Source: Acidobacteriaceae bacterium
GTDB taxonomy: Bacteria > Acidobacteriota > Terriglobia > Terriglobales > Acidobacteriaceae
Length of the DNA stretch: 64,000 bases
Direction: 5' to 3'
NCBI GenBank assembly: GCA_003134995.1
Contig: PLDC01000004.1
Coordinates: 70,589-134,588, forward strand
Shown here in pieces: positions 26,176 through 36,604 of this stretch. Every line of letters begins with the position of its first letter. Position 1 is the stretch's first letter. A model generated the notes under the pieces. That model searched no databases. It was not told where the DNA came from and saw only the letters and a list, made by a program, of their open reading frames with translations. The position numbers and the translations under genes are program-made.

Positions 26176-26678
26176 CACCGTGCCGCAGCCTTCTGCCGTT
26201 CGAGTGTGCCCGCGGTATGCAAATGGCAAATGGCGATGGCCAGCGCGTCGGAAGCATCCATCGGCTTGGGAGGCTCGGCCAACCCCAGCAAGCGCGTCAC
26301 CATGTGCTGCACCTGCTGCTTCTCCGCGCGCCCATACCCCACGACCGACGACTTGATTGATAGCGGCGAATACTCCGCGACCTCGAGTCCGGCCGCGGCG
26401 GCAGCCAGCATAGCCACTCCCCGCACCTGCCCCAGCTTCAATGCTGACTTCACATTCAACGCGTAAAAGATTCCTTCGATCGCAACTTCGTCGGGATGAT
26501 GCTCTCCAATGAGCACGCCGAGGCCGTCATAAATGCGTGCCAAGCGCCGCGCCAACGGCTCCCGCGGCGAAAGCTTGATCGCCCCGCACGTCAGGCACAC
26601 CAGCCGTCCACCGGAGTGCATCTCGACCACGCCGTAACCGGTGTATTCTCCGCCGCAATCGATACCAAGAACTCGCAT
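26175..26678 (-). CDS. ruvC: Crossover junction endodeoxyribonuclease RuvC
   Basis: A 167-residue protein starting MRVLGIDCGGEYTGYGVVEM. Catalytic acidic residues are visible at Asp7 (GIDCGG), in VAIEGIFYALN (Glu), and as the Asp pair in MDASDALAIAICH. It resolves Holliday junctions with RuvAB, whose genes are not here. Length and motif order are normal. ATG 26678 is favoured over the longer open frame because the RuvC fold begins at residue 2. It shares a TGATG overlap with the downstream secreted-protein gene. Confidence 0.93.
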   Translation of the reverse strand: MRVLGIDCGGEYTGYGVVEMHSGGRLVCLTCGAIKLSPREPLARRLARIYDGLGVLIGEHHPDEVAIEGIFYALNVKSALKLGQVRGVAMLAAAAAGLEVAEYSPLSIKSSVVGYGRAEKQQVQHMVTRLLGLAEPPKPMDASDALAIAICHLHTAGTLERQKAAAR

Positions 26679-26748
26679 GTGAGTGCAGTCTATCGCGGAA
26701 AGCGCGCAGTTCCTAGCGAGGAGATTCAGCAAGTTAACAACGAGCCAG

Positions 26749-26949
26749 CTAACAGCACTTGGGCCGCCGCGCTTTCGCCTCGTCGAATTCCTGACGAAAC
26801 GCCGCATAAGCTTCGCTCGACGAAGCCATCCCTGAGCGGCGTAGAAACCGCGCGTAGGCAGCCTCATCAAAAATCTCGCGCAAAATCTCGATTAACACCG
26901 CGACCGCAGTCGATGCGAGATCGCCAATCATCTTTCGCATTCGATTCAT
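26749..26949 (-). CDS. YbdD/YjiX-like CstA-associated small protein with Cys-Cys C-terminus
   Basis: A 66-residue protein beginning [20 protein letters not shown] and ending [12 protein letters not shown]. The order amphipathic helix, then Y-x-x-F/Y..., then [17 protein letters not shown] resembles YbdD/YjiX (DUF466), the companion of CstA transporters. Some members of this group in other phyla end in Cys-Sec, and here both terminal residues are cysteine, followed by a TAG stop. It overlaps the end of cstA as ATGA, so it is translationally coupled to it. A role in assembling or regulating the transporter is likely, but the function of the terminal cysteines is unknown. Confidence 0.7.
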   Translation of the reverse strand: MNRMRKMIGDLASTAVAVLIEILREIFDEAAYARFLRRSGMASSSEAYAAFRQEFDEAKARRPKCC

Positions 26950-28994
26950 CCTTGCTCCTCCACTAATCGCGTCCTCACGAATGGCGATTCCTTCACCCGC
27001 GCTTCTTTCGCGCCATTCAGAATTCCCATCCACTGCCTCAACGATTCCACAAGAACCAGAGTCACCATCACCACCAACGCTCCCGTGACTGCAGCATCCA
27101 GCCGGTTGTTAAAAATAAGCTGCACCGTGGCGCTTGAGATTGGAACGGGACTCGCGGCGAGCACCCGCGCTTGCGCCAGAAATCCCACTCGCGGATTCGA
27201 ATCGAATATCTTGTGCCAGGATGCCGTAAACGTCACCGCGACCAGCCATGCCAGCGGCACCAGGGTCACTACGGCATACTTCGCGCGATGCATCTTGATG
27301 ATGATGGTCGTGGCCACGCACAGCGCCACGGTCGCCAGCAATTGATTAGAAATGCCGAACAGCGGCCACAGTGAATTAATTCCACCCAGCGGATCCTTCA
27401 CTCCCTGCCATAAGAAATATCCCCAGGCCGCAACGATCAGGGCGCTGGTCGCGAGAATCGACGGATACCAACTCGTCCGCCCCAACGGCTTGTAAACATG
27501 ACCGAGGGCATCTTGCACCATAAAGCGAGCGACCCGCGTGCCGGCATCGAGCACGGTCAATATAAACAGAGCCTCGAACATGAGGGCGAAGTGATACCAC
27601 AGCGCCATCAACGTCTCGCCGCCCAGGCTGTGTGAAAAGATGTGCGCCATGCCCACGGCAAAAGCAGGCGCTCCGCCGGTGCGATTGTAGAGCGTGAGTT
27701 CGCCGACCGCGTGCGCCAGCGCCTGCATATCGGCCGCGGTGACGGGGAACCCCCAGCCGGAAATAGTCGCTGCGGCGGCTGCCGGCGACTGCCCGACGAC
27801 GCCCGCGGGACTGTTGATCGCAAAATAAATTCCCGGCTGCAACACGCACGCCGCAATAATCGCCATCACCGCGACCGCAGATTCGCACATCATCGCGCCG
27901 TAGCCCACCATGCGCGTCTGCGTCTCGCGCGCAATCAATTTCGGCGTCGTTCCGCTTGAGATGAGAGCATGAAATCCGCTGATCGCTCCGCAGGCGATTG
28001 TGATGAAAGCGAAAGGAAATATCTTTCCCGCAAACACCGGACCGGTGCCGTCGACGAATCGCGTGAGCGCAGGCATGTGAAGTGTGGGATGAAGCGCCAC
28101 GATCCCCACACCTAAGAGTGCGATCGTCCCCAGTTTCACGAACGTGCTTAGATAATCGCGCGGCGCCAGCAGTAGCCACACCGGCAACGCAGACGCGGCA
28201 AACCCGTAGACCATAATAAGAATCGCCAGCGTGGGCGCGCTAAACGTGAACAGCCGCGCCAGCGCCGGGTTCTGCGATACGTACTGCCCGCCCCAGATCG
28301 CCGCCAGCACCAGCACAAATCCCAGCGCCGATACTTCCAACACTTTCCCCGGACGAATGCGCCGTAAATAGACGCCCATCAATAAAGCGATCGGCATTGT
28401 CATCGCGATCGTGAACGTACCCCACGGGCTCGATTTCAAAGCGTTCACCACGATCAGCGCGCACACGCCCAGCAGGATAATCAGAATCGCGGTCACCGCG
28501 ACGTAGGCGACGAACCCACCGACGGGACCGATCTCGTCCTTGGCCATCGCGGTTAGCGACTTGCCGTCGCGCCGCACCGAGAAAAGAAGAATCACAAAAT
28601 CCTGCACGCAGCCTGCGAACACAGCACCGGCCAGCACCCACATCGTCCCGGGAAGATAGCCGAACTGAGCCGCCAGCACCGGCCCCACCAGCGGACCAGG
28701 TCCCGCGATCGCTGCGAAGTGATGCCCGAACAGGACCCACTTGTTAGTGACGACAAAATCGCGGCCGTTCTCCAGTCGCTCCGCCGGAGTGGCACGCAAG
28801 CCATCGAGCGCTAGAATCTTCGCCGCGATGAACTTGCTGTAGAAGCGGTAGCCGAGCGCGTAGCAGCAGGTCGCCGCCGCGACCAACCAAAGTGCATTGA
28901 TCGGCTCGCCGCGCTGCATAGCCACCGTGCCCACTGCTACGGCGCCAAGCAGTGCGACCGTTCCCCATCCCAAAATCGCGAGAGTCTTATTCAT
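26946..28994 (-). CDS. cstA: Carbon starvation protein CstA-type pyruvate/peptide transporter
   Basis: A 682-residue polytopic protein. [20 protein letters not shown], then [27 protein letters not shown] and [20 protein letters not shown] are the classic CstA core. [15 protein letters not shown] and [20 protein letters not shown] follow. Family members import pyruvate (BtsT/CstA) and perhaps peptides during carbon limitation. The C-terminal [19 protein letters not shown] tail is cytoplasmic. The YbdD-like gene begins within its stop codon. No LytS/BtsS-type regulator is adjacent. Confidence 0.92.
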   Translation of the reverse strand: MNKTLAILGWGTVALLGAVAVGTVAMQRGEPINALWLVAAATCCYALGYRFYSKFIAAKILALDGLRATPAERLENGRDFVVTNKWVLFGHHFAAIAGPGPLVGPVLAAQFGYLPGTMWVLAGAVFAGCVQDFVILLFSVRRDGKSLTAMAKDEIGPVGGFVAYVAVTAILIILLGVCALIVVNALKSSPWGTFTIAMTMPIALLMGVYLRRIRPGKVLEVSALGFVLVLAAIWGGQYVSQNPALARLFTFSAPTLAILIMVYGFAASALPVWLLLAPRDYLSTFVKLGTIALLGVGIVALHPTLHMPALTRFVDGTGPVFAGKIFPFAFITIACGAISGFHALISSGTTPKLIARETQTRMVGYGAMMCESAVAVMAIIAACVLQPGIYFAINSPAGVVGQSPAAAAATISGWGFPVTAADMQALAHAVGELTLYNRTGGAPAFAVGMAHIFSHSLGGETLMALWYHFALMFEALFILTVLDAGTRVARFMVQDALGHVYKPLGRTSWYPSILATSALIVAAWGYFLWQGVKDPLGGINSLWPLFGISNQLLATVALCVATTIIIKMHRAKYAVVTLVPLAWLVAVTFTASWHKIFDSNPRVGFLAQARVLAASPVPISSATVQLIFNNRLDAAVTGALVVMVTLVLVESLRQWMGILNGAKEARVKESPFVRTRLVEEQG

Positions 28995-29156
28995 TGAACT
29001 TCTTCATTACTCGCATTCATCGCTTAATTATTGCTCATGAATCCAGTGGAGCATTGTGCCGAAACTTGGGCGGCGGCGCAACCAGCCATGTTCCTTGGTG
29101 TGTTCGTGCTTCTTCAATTCTCTTCTTCGCACCAACTCTGCTGCGATAATAGGAGA

Positions 29157-30854
29157 ATGGCTGGTTTTTTTCTTGATGAACGTTGGCTCCCGAAGTCTGT
29201 CCTCTGTCTGCGGGATTACAACGCCAATAAATTCCTGCACGATCTCGTAGCGGGCGTCACCGTGGGCCTGGTCGCGCTGCCTCTGGCCATGGCTTTTTCC
29301 ATCGCTTCCGGGCTAACTCCGCAGGCTGGAATTTACTGCGCCATCGTCACCGGCTTCCTGATTTCCCTCCTCGGCGGTTCGAAAACGCAAATCGGCGGAC
29401 CTACCGGCGCCTTCGTGGTAGTCATCGCTGGCATCGTCGCAGTGCATGGCATCGATGGCCTGTTCATGTGCACAGTGATGGCCGGCGTGTTGCTGATGAT
29501 CATGGGCATCGCCGGCATGGGCACGGCAGTCAAGTTTATTCCACGGCCTGTTGTCATCGGGTTTACCAATGGCATCGCCATTCTGATCGCCAGCACTCAG
29601 ATCAAAGATTTCTTCGGCCTGCAAATCGCAAAAGTTCCTGGAGTCTTCTGGCAGCGCATGGAAGCTCTAGCCGGCAACTTCCACACACTTTCTTATACTT
29701 CGACCGCACTGGCTGTGGGCACGGTGCTCGTGATGATTCTCTGCCGCGCACTTTCGAATCGCATTCCAGGAGCGATCGTCGCTTTTATGCTGGGCACGGC
29801 TGCCGTCATTCTGTTCAAGCTGCCGGTGGAAACCATCGGCTCGCGCTTCGGAGGAATTCCCGCCGGTCTGCCTCACTTTGTGATTCCACGGTTTCGCGCC
29901 GATCTCATCCACGGGTTGCTCGGCCCGGCGCTCACGGTTGCCATGCTGGGCGCGATCGAGTCGCTCATGTCGGCAGTGGTTTCCGATCGCATGAGCAATG
30001 ACCACCACAATCCAAATGTTGAATTGATCGGTCAGGGCGTCGCCAACATCGTTTCTCCCATGTTCGGAGGACTGCCTGCGACTGGCGCCATCGCCCGCAC
30101 TGCCACCAACATCCGCGCCGGCGCGCAGTCTCCGGTCGCAGGCATGATTCATGCGCTCACCCTGCTCTGCATTCTGCTCTTCGCCGCGCCTCTGGTGCGC
30201 CATGTGCCGCTGGCCGTGCTTGCCGGAATTCTCATGGTCGTCGCGTACAACATGGGCGAGTGGCGCGAGATTCCGCAACTGCTCAAGCTCACCAGGACGG
30301 ACATCAGCGTGTGGCTGGTGACGTTCGCTCTCACGGTCTTTGCCGACCTCACGGTCGCGGTCGAAGCCGGAATGATTCTCGCCGCGCTGTTGTTCATCAG
30401 CCGCGTCGCCGCTACCACCACGGTTTTGCAGGTCACGGATGAATATGTCGAAGACGGACGCATGCACATCCTGCAAGACAAAGATATCCCGTACTACGCG
30501 ACCATCTTCCGCATCCACGGCCCGTTTCTGTTCGGGGCTACCGACAAAATCAATGCTGTTACTGAAGATCTGCACACGCTGCCGCCGGTGGTCATTTTAC
30601 GGCTGCGCAATATGACCGCACTCGACGCCACGGGACTGTTCGCGATCGAGGAAGTCGCCCGCCAACTGCACGCCAGCAATCGAACCTTGATTCTCTGCGG
30701 CGCGCGCGAGCAACCCGCCAAACTGATACATCAGGCAGAGTTCCAAGAAGTGGTCGGCGCGGAAAATATCTGCGACAACGTACAGTCCGCGCTCCGACGA
30801 GCGCAGCAAGTTCACGACCAACTGGAAAGCGCGGCCATCGAGCTCAAGAGCTAG
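29157..30854 (+). CDS. SulP-family inorganic anion transporter with STAS domain
   Basis: A 565-residue protein. YNANKFLHDLVAGVTVGLVA, LPLAMAFSIASGLTPQAGIY and GGSKTQIGGPTGAFVVVIAG are the N-terminal SulP signature. The C-terminal STAS domain (from about residue 430; LRLRNMTALDATGLFAIEEV) resembles anti-sigma-factor antagonists. Substrates in the family include sulfate and bicarbonate; none can be assigned here. The start ATG 29157 is supported by AGGAG just upstream and by the family alignment; the longer frame from 29031 would add a hydrophobic segment not seen in the family. Its 3' end faces the phosphofructokinase gene convergently. Confidence 0.9.
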   Translation: MAGFFLDERWLPKSVLCLRDYNANKFLHDLVAGVTVGLVALPLAMAFSIASGLTPQAGIYCAIVTGFLISLLGGSKTQIGGPTGAFVVVIAGIVAVHGIDGLFMCTVMAGVLLMIMGIAGMGTAVKFIPRPVVIGFTNGIAILIASTQIKDFFGLQIAKVPGVFWQRMEALAGNFHTLSYTSTALAVGTVLVMILCRALSNRIPGAIVAFMLGTAAVILFKLPVETIGSRFGGIPAGLPHFVIPRFRADLIHGLLGPALTVAMLGAIESLMSAVVSDRMSNDHHNPNVELIGQGVANIVSPMFGGLPATGAIARTATNIRAGAQSPVAGMIHALTLLCILLFAAPLVRHVPLAVLAGILMVVAYNMGEWREIPQLLKLTRTDISVWLVTFALTVFADLTVAVEAGMILAALLFISRVAATTTVLQVTDEYVEDGRMHILQDKDIPYYATIFRIHGPFLFGATDKINAVTEDLHTLPPVVILRLRNMTALDATGLFAIEEVARQLHASNRTLILCGAREQPAKLIHQAEFQEVVGAENICDNVQSALRRAQQVHDQLESAAIELKS

Positions 30855-30896
30855 TGGGAGACACCGGCAGTGCAAGAATTCGCAAAGCTCATCAGA

Positions 30897-32096
30897 CTAC
30901 CCGGCTTCGCTGGTCATAATAAAAAGTGGCTTCATTTCGAAGCTCTTGTAGTGAGGACGCAGGCGGTCAACGTTGTAGTGTTCCTTCACGTTGACAACTT
31001 TCTTCGAGGCTGTAACGGTGTCGATGGGCATGTTGTCGTAGCGGCCATTCCTCAACACAACGAGCCGTCCGTGAATTCTTCCCAGCAACAGATCCAAGGC
31101 GAGGTTTCCATAAGCCATCGGAACAACCGAGTCGATCGCATCGGGATCGCCGCAGCGAACGAGGTAGCCTAGTTTCTGAGTAATAGTGTTGATCGCTTTG
31201 CCATGGTTGTACTTCGGGGAAAGCTCCTTCAGCTTCTCCGATACCAGGTCTCCGATGCCGCCGAGCTTTTTGTGGCCGAAGGCGTCAGTAGTTTCCTTTT
31301 CGAAAACCATTTCGCCGCCCTTGAACATCGCTCCCTCAGAAACCAGGACGACGGAGTAGTGGCTTGGATTTTTCTGGCGGTCAGCAACCAACAACTCTGT
31401 CAGCCGCTCGATGTCGAATTGGTACTCGGGAATCACGCAGCGGTGCGCGGCTCCGGCCATGGTGGGCAGCATCGCAGTGAAACCTGCGTAGCGGCCGAAG
31501 ACTTCGAGCACCATGAAGCGTTCGTGTGACCCGGCGCTGGTGCGCAAGCTGTTCGTCATGGAAATAGTTCGCGTCACACAGGTACTGAAGCCGATGCAAT
31601 AGTCGGTGCCGGGAACATCATTGTCCATGGTCTTCGGAATCGCGACCACCTTCACGCCTTCCTGATAAAGCCGCACGCCGTAGCTCAGCGTGTCATCGCC
31701 ACCGATTGGGATGAGGTAATCGATGCCGAGCCAATCCAGATTCTTCAGCACTTCGGGAGTGAGGTCATTCTTTTCGGCAGCGTAAGTGTCGCGCAGATGA
31801 AGCGGCACACGAGACTTTTCCACCCGGCTCGGATTCGTGCGCGACGTGTGCAGAAATGTGCCGCCGGTACGACCGGTGCGGCTGACCAGATCCTCGGTCA
31901 GCGTCTGAAAGTTCTCGCTGTTGTCATAATCTTTTTCGCGGACCAGATCCACCAGACCAGCCCACCCCCGGCGAATGCCAATCACCTGGCAGCCCTCGCG
32001 CAGCGCGCGAATCGTAACGGCGCGGATGGCTGGGTTCAAGCCCGGTACATCGCCGCCGCCGGTCAGAATTCCGATTACACCTTTTTTTGCTTTCAC
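30897..32096 (-). CDS. 6-phosphofructokinase, residues suggest pyrophosphate-dependent type
   Basis: A 399-residue protein of the PfkA fold. [18 protein letters not shown] is the nucleotide loop, [11 protein letters not shown] (Asp136) replaces the GGDGS of ATP-dependent enzymes, and [12 protein letters not shown] carries Lys156. In known enzymes the Asp after GGD together with Lys in PKTxDND indicates use of pyrophosphate instead of ATP; ATP-PFKs have Gly at both positions. It catalyses the fructose-6-phosphate/fructose-1,6-bisphosphate step, reversibly if pyrophosphate-dependent. It starts at ATG 32096. The SulP gene is convergent, 42 bases from its stop. Confidence 0.88.
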   Translation of the reverse strand: MKAKKGVIGILTGGGDVPGLNPAIRAVTIRALREGCQVIGIRRGWAGLVDLVREKDYDNSENFQTLTEDLVSRTGRTGGTFLHTSRTNPSRVEKSRVPLHLRDTYAAEKNDLTPEVLKNLDWLGIDYLIPIGGDDTLSYGVRLYQEGVKVVAIPKTMDNDVPGTDYCIGFSTCVTRTISMTNSLRTSAGSHERFMVLEVFGRYAGFTAMLPTMAGAAHRCVIPEYQFDIERLTELLVADRQKNPSHYSVVLVSEGAMFKGGEMVFEKETTDAFGHKKLGGIGDLVSEKLKELSPKYNHGKAINTITQKLGYLVRCGDPDAIDSVVPMAYGNLALDLLLGRIHGRLVVLRNGRYDNMPIDTVTASKKVVNVKEHYNVDRLRPHYKSFEMKPLFIMTSEAG

Positions 32097-32302
32097 GTTA
32101 CCCCTTATCGTTAATTTTGATTTTCGCGGAACTTTCGCGACGTCATTTTCGCGGACATCGCGTAATCGTGCTTCACATCCGATCCGACCGCAAGCAGATT
32201 TCGCCGCCAGTTCTATTTATAAGGCAATTCACCAAGAGAATCGAACGGCACTTTGATGATAATCTGGTTTCTTCGCGCAAAAGTATTCCCGGCCTCTTCG
32301 CG

Positions 32303-33991
32303 ATGCAAACCCTTTACCTGCGGCTCGCTCCGTTTCTGATAACGATAATCGAAGCGCTTTTCGTAATCGCCGCGGTGGCGCTGCTCTTTTTCTCCCGCAG
32401 TTCCGCGAACCGCCATCAGCCCGTCGTCATAACCCGCCTGGAGCGTGGCTTTGCCCGTCTGGCGCGGCGAAAGCAACTCTCCGTGCTGCTAGTCGGCCTC
32501 AGCCTGATTGTAGTGAGAGCTGGCCTGATCCCAATTCTCGGAATACCCGAGCCCCGCTGGAACGATGAGTTCAGCTATCTGCTCGCCTCCGACACTTTCG
32601 CCCACGGAAAACTGACGAACCCTACGCACCCCATGTGGGTGCACTTCGAAAGCTTTCATATCATCGAGCGCCCCACATACATGTCGATGTATCCGCCCGC
32701 GCAAGGCCTGTTTCTCGCGTTGGGCCAACGCTTAGGGCGTGCGTGGATCGGGCAGTTACTAGTCACAGCGCTGATGTGTTCCGCAATCTGCTGGATGCTA
32801 CAAGCCTGGCTGCCGCCACCGTGGGCCTTACTGGGCGGCTGTCTGGCAGCACTACGCCTGGGCCTGCTCAGCTATTGGGTCAATGGATACTGGAGCGCCT
32901 CGGTGGTCGCCCTGGGCGGCGCGTTGTTGCTCGGAGCTCTGCCTCGGCTCAAGAAACATGCACGAGCGCGCGATGCAATTCTCATGGCCGTGGGTGTAGC
33001 ACTACTTGCCAACAGCCGTCCTTACGAGGGACTTCTCCTCAGCATCCCGGTCGCCGCGAGTATGACCGTGTGGTTATTTCGCGAGCGATTCTCCCGCCGC
33101 ACCCTGACCAACGTCCTGCTGCCGCTCATCATGATGTTGAGCGCATTTTCCGTGGCTACGGGCTACTACTATTCGCGAGTCACCGGCAGCCCATTCTGCA
33201 TGACCTATCAGGTGAACCGCGAAACTTATGCGACGGCGCCATACTTCCTCTGGCAGAAGCCGCGCCCAGAGCCGGTCTACAACCACAAGGTCATGCGGGA
33301 TTTCTACCGATGGGAACTAACGCAGTTTGAAGAGAACCGCACTGTCGCCGGAGCCCTGCGGCGCACTCGCGACAAACTCGTTTCAGCCTGGCAATTCTAT
33401 CTTGGTCCCGCATTAAGCTTGCCCCTGCTGGCTTTCCCTTGGATACTCCGTGACCGCCGCATGCGTTTTCCGTTGACGGCCCTCGCGGTATTCATAGCGG
33501 GGCTCACTCCGCAGACCTGGACCCTGCCGCACTATTTTGCTCCAGCCACCGGCGTGCTGTACTTGTTGCTTGTCCAGTGCATGCGTCACCTTTGGCAATG
33601 GCCTCCCGCTCACCGCCCCATAGGACGGGCTTTGGTGCGCGCAGTCCCTATGCTGGCGTGCGCAATGATTCTTCTGCGAGTAGCCGCGGTGCTCGCGCAT
33701 ACTCAAATCGAACCGGCGTGGCCGCGTGGCAACCTGAAGCGGGCAGCGCTGTTGCGCCAACTGAAGCAACTTCCCGGCGCGCAGCTTGTCATCGTCAGCT
33801 ATGGCGCGCACCACGACGTCGATCATGAGTGGGTCTATAACGATGCGGATATCGACGCCGCGAAAGTGGTCTGGGCACGCGACATGGGCAAAGACGACAA
33901 CCAGGAATTGCTCCAGTATTTCCGTGATCGACAAACATGGTTCCTAGAGGCCGACAATCCTTCGCCCCAACTGCTACCCTACTCCAACTGA
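32303..33991 (+). CDS. Polytopic GT-C-like glycosyltransferase or related membrane protein
   Basis: A 562-residue protein with about ten or more hydrophobic segments. [20 protein letters not shown], with acidic residues in the first extracytoplasmic loop, matches the DE/ED motif loop of GT-C enzymes that use polyprenyl-phosphate sugars (PMT/ArnT type). The C-terminal soluble tail ([20 protein letters not shown]) resembles that of acidobacterial glycosyltransferase-like proteins. The ATG at 32303 is chosen near the first TM helix; the frame is open upstream to 32087. Sugar and acceptor are unknown. Two more GT-C-like genes follow directly. Confidence 0.6.
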   Translation: MQTLYLRLAPFLITIIEALFVIAAVALLFFSRSSANRHQPVVITRLERGFARLARRKQLSVLLVGLSLIVVRAGLIPILGIPEPRWNDEFSYLLASDTFAHGKLTNPTHPMWVHFESFHIIERPTYMSMYPPAQGLFLALGQRLGRAWIGQLLVTALMCSAICWMLQAWLPPPWALLGGCLAALRLGLLSYWVNGYWSASVVALGGALLLGALPRLKKHARARDAILMAVGVALLANSRPYEGLLLSIPVAASMTVWLFRERFSRRTLTNVLLPLIMMLSAFSVATGYYYSRVTGSPFCMTYQVNRETYATAPYFLWQKPRPEPVYNHKVMRDFYRWELTQFEENRTVAGALRRTRDKLVSAWQFYLGPALSLPLLAFPWILRDRRMRFPLTALAVFIAGLTPQTWTLPHYFAPATGVLYLLLVQCMRHLWQWPPAHRPIGRALVRAVPMLACAMILLRVAAVLAHTQIEPAWPRGNLKRAALLRQLKQLPGAQLVIVSYGAHHDVDHEWVYNDADIDAAKVVWARDMGKDDNQELLQYFRDRQTWFLEADNPSPQLLPYSN

Positions 33992-34001
33992 CTGAGTCGC
34001 C

Positions 34002-35324
34002 ATGCTCTGCGAAAGGAGGTCGAGTTTCTCCTCGGGAACCATGCTCGCCATCCACCCGCCATTGAAACAACTCGCTCTTTTGCTCTTATTGCTGCTCTGC
34101 TCAGCCAGCATGCTGATCTATTGGAGTCACCTGCCTCAAACCGACCCGGTCGGAATGAATGACCCAAGCCTGATCAAGGCCAGGGCCCTGACTGATCTCT
34201 ATCCTCGGTGGTATGGAGCCCGTGAGGTTCTGCTTCATCATCGTGATCCTTACAGTGCCGATGTCACACGAGAAATTCAGTCGGCCTACGGCGGAAGGGA
34301 GCAACGCTTTAACTATCCTCTGTATGTCATTTTCTTCCTTGCACCTACAGTGTGGATAAGTTTTCAGTCCGCGCACATCGTTTTCTGGTGGCTATTAGCG
34401 ACTGTGACAGTTCTTGCTCTGGCTCTCTGGCTATCAGTCATTCCTCTTCGGTTTTCGCTACTTGCCTGGGTCACGCTGCTCGCGATGGTTCTCTCTAGCG
34501 TCCCGGTGCTGCAGGGGCTGAACCTGCTGCAGTTTGGTCTGTTGGTCGCGGGCCTTCTCACAGGAGCAGTGGCTGCGCTCGCTGCTAGACATTTCTTTCT
34601 GGCCGGAGTGCTACTAGCTTTGGCTACGATCAAGCCGCCTATGTCTCTGCTAGCGATTTCCTGGTTCATGGTCTGGATGTCCGGTGACTGGCGACGGCGA
34701 CGGCCTTTGCTGTGGGGATTCGCAGCCACACTCGCGGTTCTCATCCTGGCGTCTGAATATCTAGTTCCGGGGTGGACTCTTCGTTATCCCGGCGTCCTCG
34801 CCGCGTATGCGAAACATTCCGATGCCACACCTTTGATGAGCGTATTCTTGCCGCAACTCCTGTGCTGGCCGGTCGCCATCGGCGGCCTGCTTGCCACCGC
34901 GCTGTTTTGCTGGAAGGTTCGCCGCCAAGCCGGGAGTTCCACTCACTTCATCCTCGCCTTCACCTTCGTCTCAACGCTGACGGTTACAATCATCCCAACG
35001 GCATTATCGCCCTATAATCACCTCTTGCTTTTGCCCGCAGTCCCGCTCATCCTCCATCATTGGAGGGAGCTTTGGTCGCGCAGTTTTCCGTCTCGTATCG
35101 TTATCTCCTTGTTGGCTGGCATGGCGATCCTTCCCTGGCTGCTCGCTCTCGTTGTGACTGCTGGGTGGCTCATGTCGATGCGGTCTTGGCTCGCGAACTT
35201 TCGGCTCGCTCCGCTCTATGCGAGCCTGCTGCTTCCCTTCACGGCTCTCGGCCTTCTGCTGCTTGTTTCCAGCACGCTCCCGCCGGCCCCCCGCTCCTTA
35301 GCCTCGCGGAATCCGAATACTTAG
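34002..35324 (+). CDS. GT87/DUF2029-type membrane glycosyltransferase
   Basis: A 440-residue protein (427 if ATG 34041 is used). An N-terminal TM helix is followed by ARALTDLYPRWYGAREVLLH and HRDPYSADVTREIQ. A DPY segment preceding the second TM is typical of the GT87 family, which includes polyprenyl-phosphomannose-dependent alpha-mannosyltransferases. ALATIKPPMSLLAISWF is the conserved KPP-type motif. About nine TM segments are visible. The substrate is unknown. It is followed after eight bases by a second GT87-type gene. Confidence 0.7.
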   Translation: MLCERRSSFSSGTMLAIHPPLKQLALLLLLLLCSASMLIYWSHLPQTDPVGMNDPSLIKARALTDLYPRWYGAREVLLHHRDPYSADVTREIQSAYGGREQRFNYPLYVIFFLAPTVWISFQSAHIVFWWLLATVTVLALALWLSVIPLRFSLLAWVTLLAMVLSSVPVLQGLNLLQFGLLVAGLLTGAVAALAARHFFLAGVLLALATIKPPMSLLAISWFMVWMSGDWRRRRPLLWGFAATLAVLILASEYLVPGWTLRYPGVLAAYAKHSDATPLMSVFLPQLLCWPVAIGGLLATALFCWKVRRQAGSSTHFILAFTFVSTLTVTIIPTALSPYNHLLLLPAVPLILHHWRELWSRSFPSRIVISLLAGMAILPWLLALVVTAGWLMSMRSWLANFRLAPLYASLLLPFTALGLLLLVSSTLPPAPRSLASRNPNT

Positions 35325-35332
35325 GCCGACAG

Positions 35333-36568
35333 ATGCCTGATCTCTCCAATTCCGCAACATGGTTCACAGCCAAGCGACTAAGAATGCACGGGCTCATCCT
35401 CGCGCTCTGCCTCTGGTCCGTCTATGTATGGAATATCTCTGCTCCCGGGCTGCTTGATCGTGCGGGCAATCTCAAGGGGACGGACTTCCTGCACTTCTAC
35501 ACTCTGGGTTCGCTCGCTCTCGCTCACCGTGGCGCCGATCTCTACAACATGCAAGTGCAATCGCAACTCGCTGCCGAGCGCGTCCCGGCGGCCGCCGGGA
35601 TCCGCTATCTCCCGCTGTATCCGCCGCAAGTTTCTATCTTCTTTGCGCCGTTTGCTCGCATGTCTTACGCGTGCGCACTTATTTTGTGGCTTACTTTGAG
35701 CGCGCTGATCTACGGTGCATGCTGTTATGCCCTTTGGCGCGCCTGCCCAAACTTGCGCAAGCAGCAATTCACGGTTGTGGTTCTCGCTCTCGCCTTCCCT
35801 GCCTTCTGGCACCTCATCGCCTGGGGACAAACCTCCGCTCTAGCTCTAGCCTGCTTCACCGCAGCGTTCTTCGCGTTGCGCGCCCAACGACAATTCCTCG
35901 CGGGCCTAGCTTTCGGAGGTCTGATCTTCAAACCCCAACTAGCGCTGGCCGCTGCTCTCGTCTTCGCCGTCACACTGAACTGGAAGATAATCGCCGGAGC
36001 ATTTCTCTCAGGCGCCGCGCAAATCGCGGCGGCGTGGTTCTACTATGGCCCCGGGCCGCTGCGCGACTGGATGTACAGCCTGCTCAACGTACGCAGCCTG
36101 CTCCCACTGCTCGAGCCCAGACTTTACCAAACTCACTCGCTGCGCACTTTTTGGACGATGCTCATCCCCTGGCCCGCAGCTTCTCTCGCGCTCTACCTCG
36201 CAACGGCACTCCTCATACTGATCCTGACCGTAGCGTGCTGGCGCAGCGGCCTCGCTTTGTCGTTGCGGTATTCAGCGCTGCTACTCGCAACAGTTTTGCT
36301 CGCTCCGCATCTCACGGTCTACGACCTTGTCATCCTCGCGCCCTCATTCCTTTTGCTCTCCGACTGGGTCATTTCTCAGTCCGATCGTCCCACGGCGCGT
36401 CACTTCAAACTCCTCCTCTATCTCGCGTTCGTACTTCCGCTGATCGGCCCACTCGCGCGCTGGACGCACGTCCAGCTCTCCGTCCCCGTGATGGCCGCTC
36501 TCTTGTTTGGAATCTGGAAGGTTGGCAGGAAATCAGTTTTGGTTCCAGATTTTGATCGCGAATTCTGA
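35333..36568 (+). CDS. GT87/DUF2029-type membrane glycosyltransferase, second copy
   Basis: A 411-residue protein with about ten TM helices. After TM1, GTDFLHFYTLGSLALAHRGA and DLYNMQVQSQLA give the acidic loop of the GT-C fold, and AFGGLIFKPQLALAAALVF corresponds to the KPQ/KPP motif of GT87. It is related in layout to the preceding gene and may have arisen by duplication, though the sequences are now quite different. ATG 35333 is used because the longer frame overlaps the previous gene extensively. The target glycan or lipid is unknown. Confidence 0.7.
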   Translation: MPDLSNSATWFTAKRLRMHGLILALCLWSVYVWNISAPGLLDRAGNLKGTDFLHFYTLGSLALAHRGADLYNMQVQSQLAAERVPAAAGIRYLPLYPPQVSIFFAPFARMSYACALILWLTLSALIYGACCYALWRACPNLRKQQFTVVVLALAFPAFWHLIAWGQTSALALACFTAAFFALRAQRQFLAGLAFGGLIFKPQLALAAALVFAVTLNWKIIAGAFLSGAAQIAAAWFYYGPGPLRDWMYSLLNVRSLLPLLEPRLYQTHSLRTFWTMLIPWPAASLALYLATALLILILTVACWRSGLALSLRYSALLLATVLLAPHLTVYDLVILAPSFLLLSDWVISQSDRPTARHFKLLLYLAFVLPLIGPLARWTHVQLSVPVMAALLFGIWKVGRKSVLVPDFDREF

Positions 36569-36604
36569 TCGCGACTCTAGTTCGGACTTTCCTGCGACCT
36601 TAGT

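Noticed and set aside
32087-32302. N-terminal extension of the GT-C-like gene
   Set aside because: The extra 72 codons (Arg/His-rich) precede the first membrane helix and partly overlap the divergent phosphofructokinase start; ATG 32303 is more credible.
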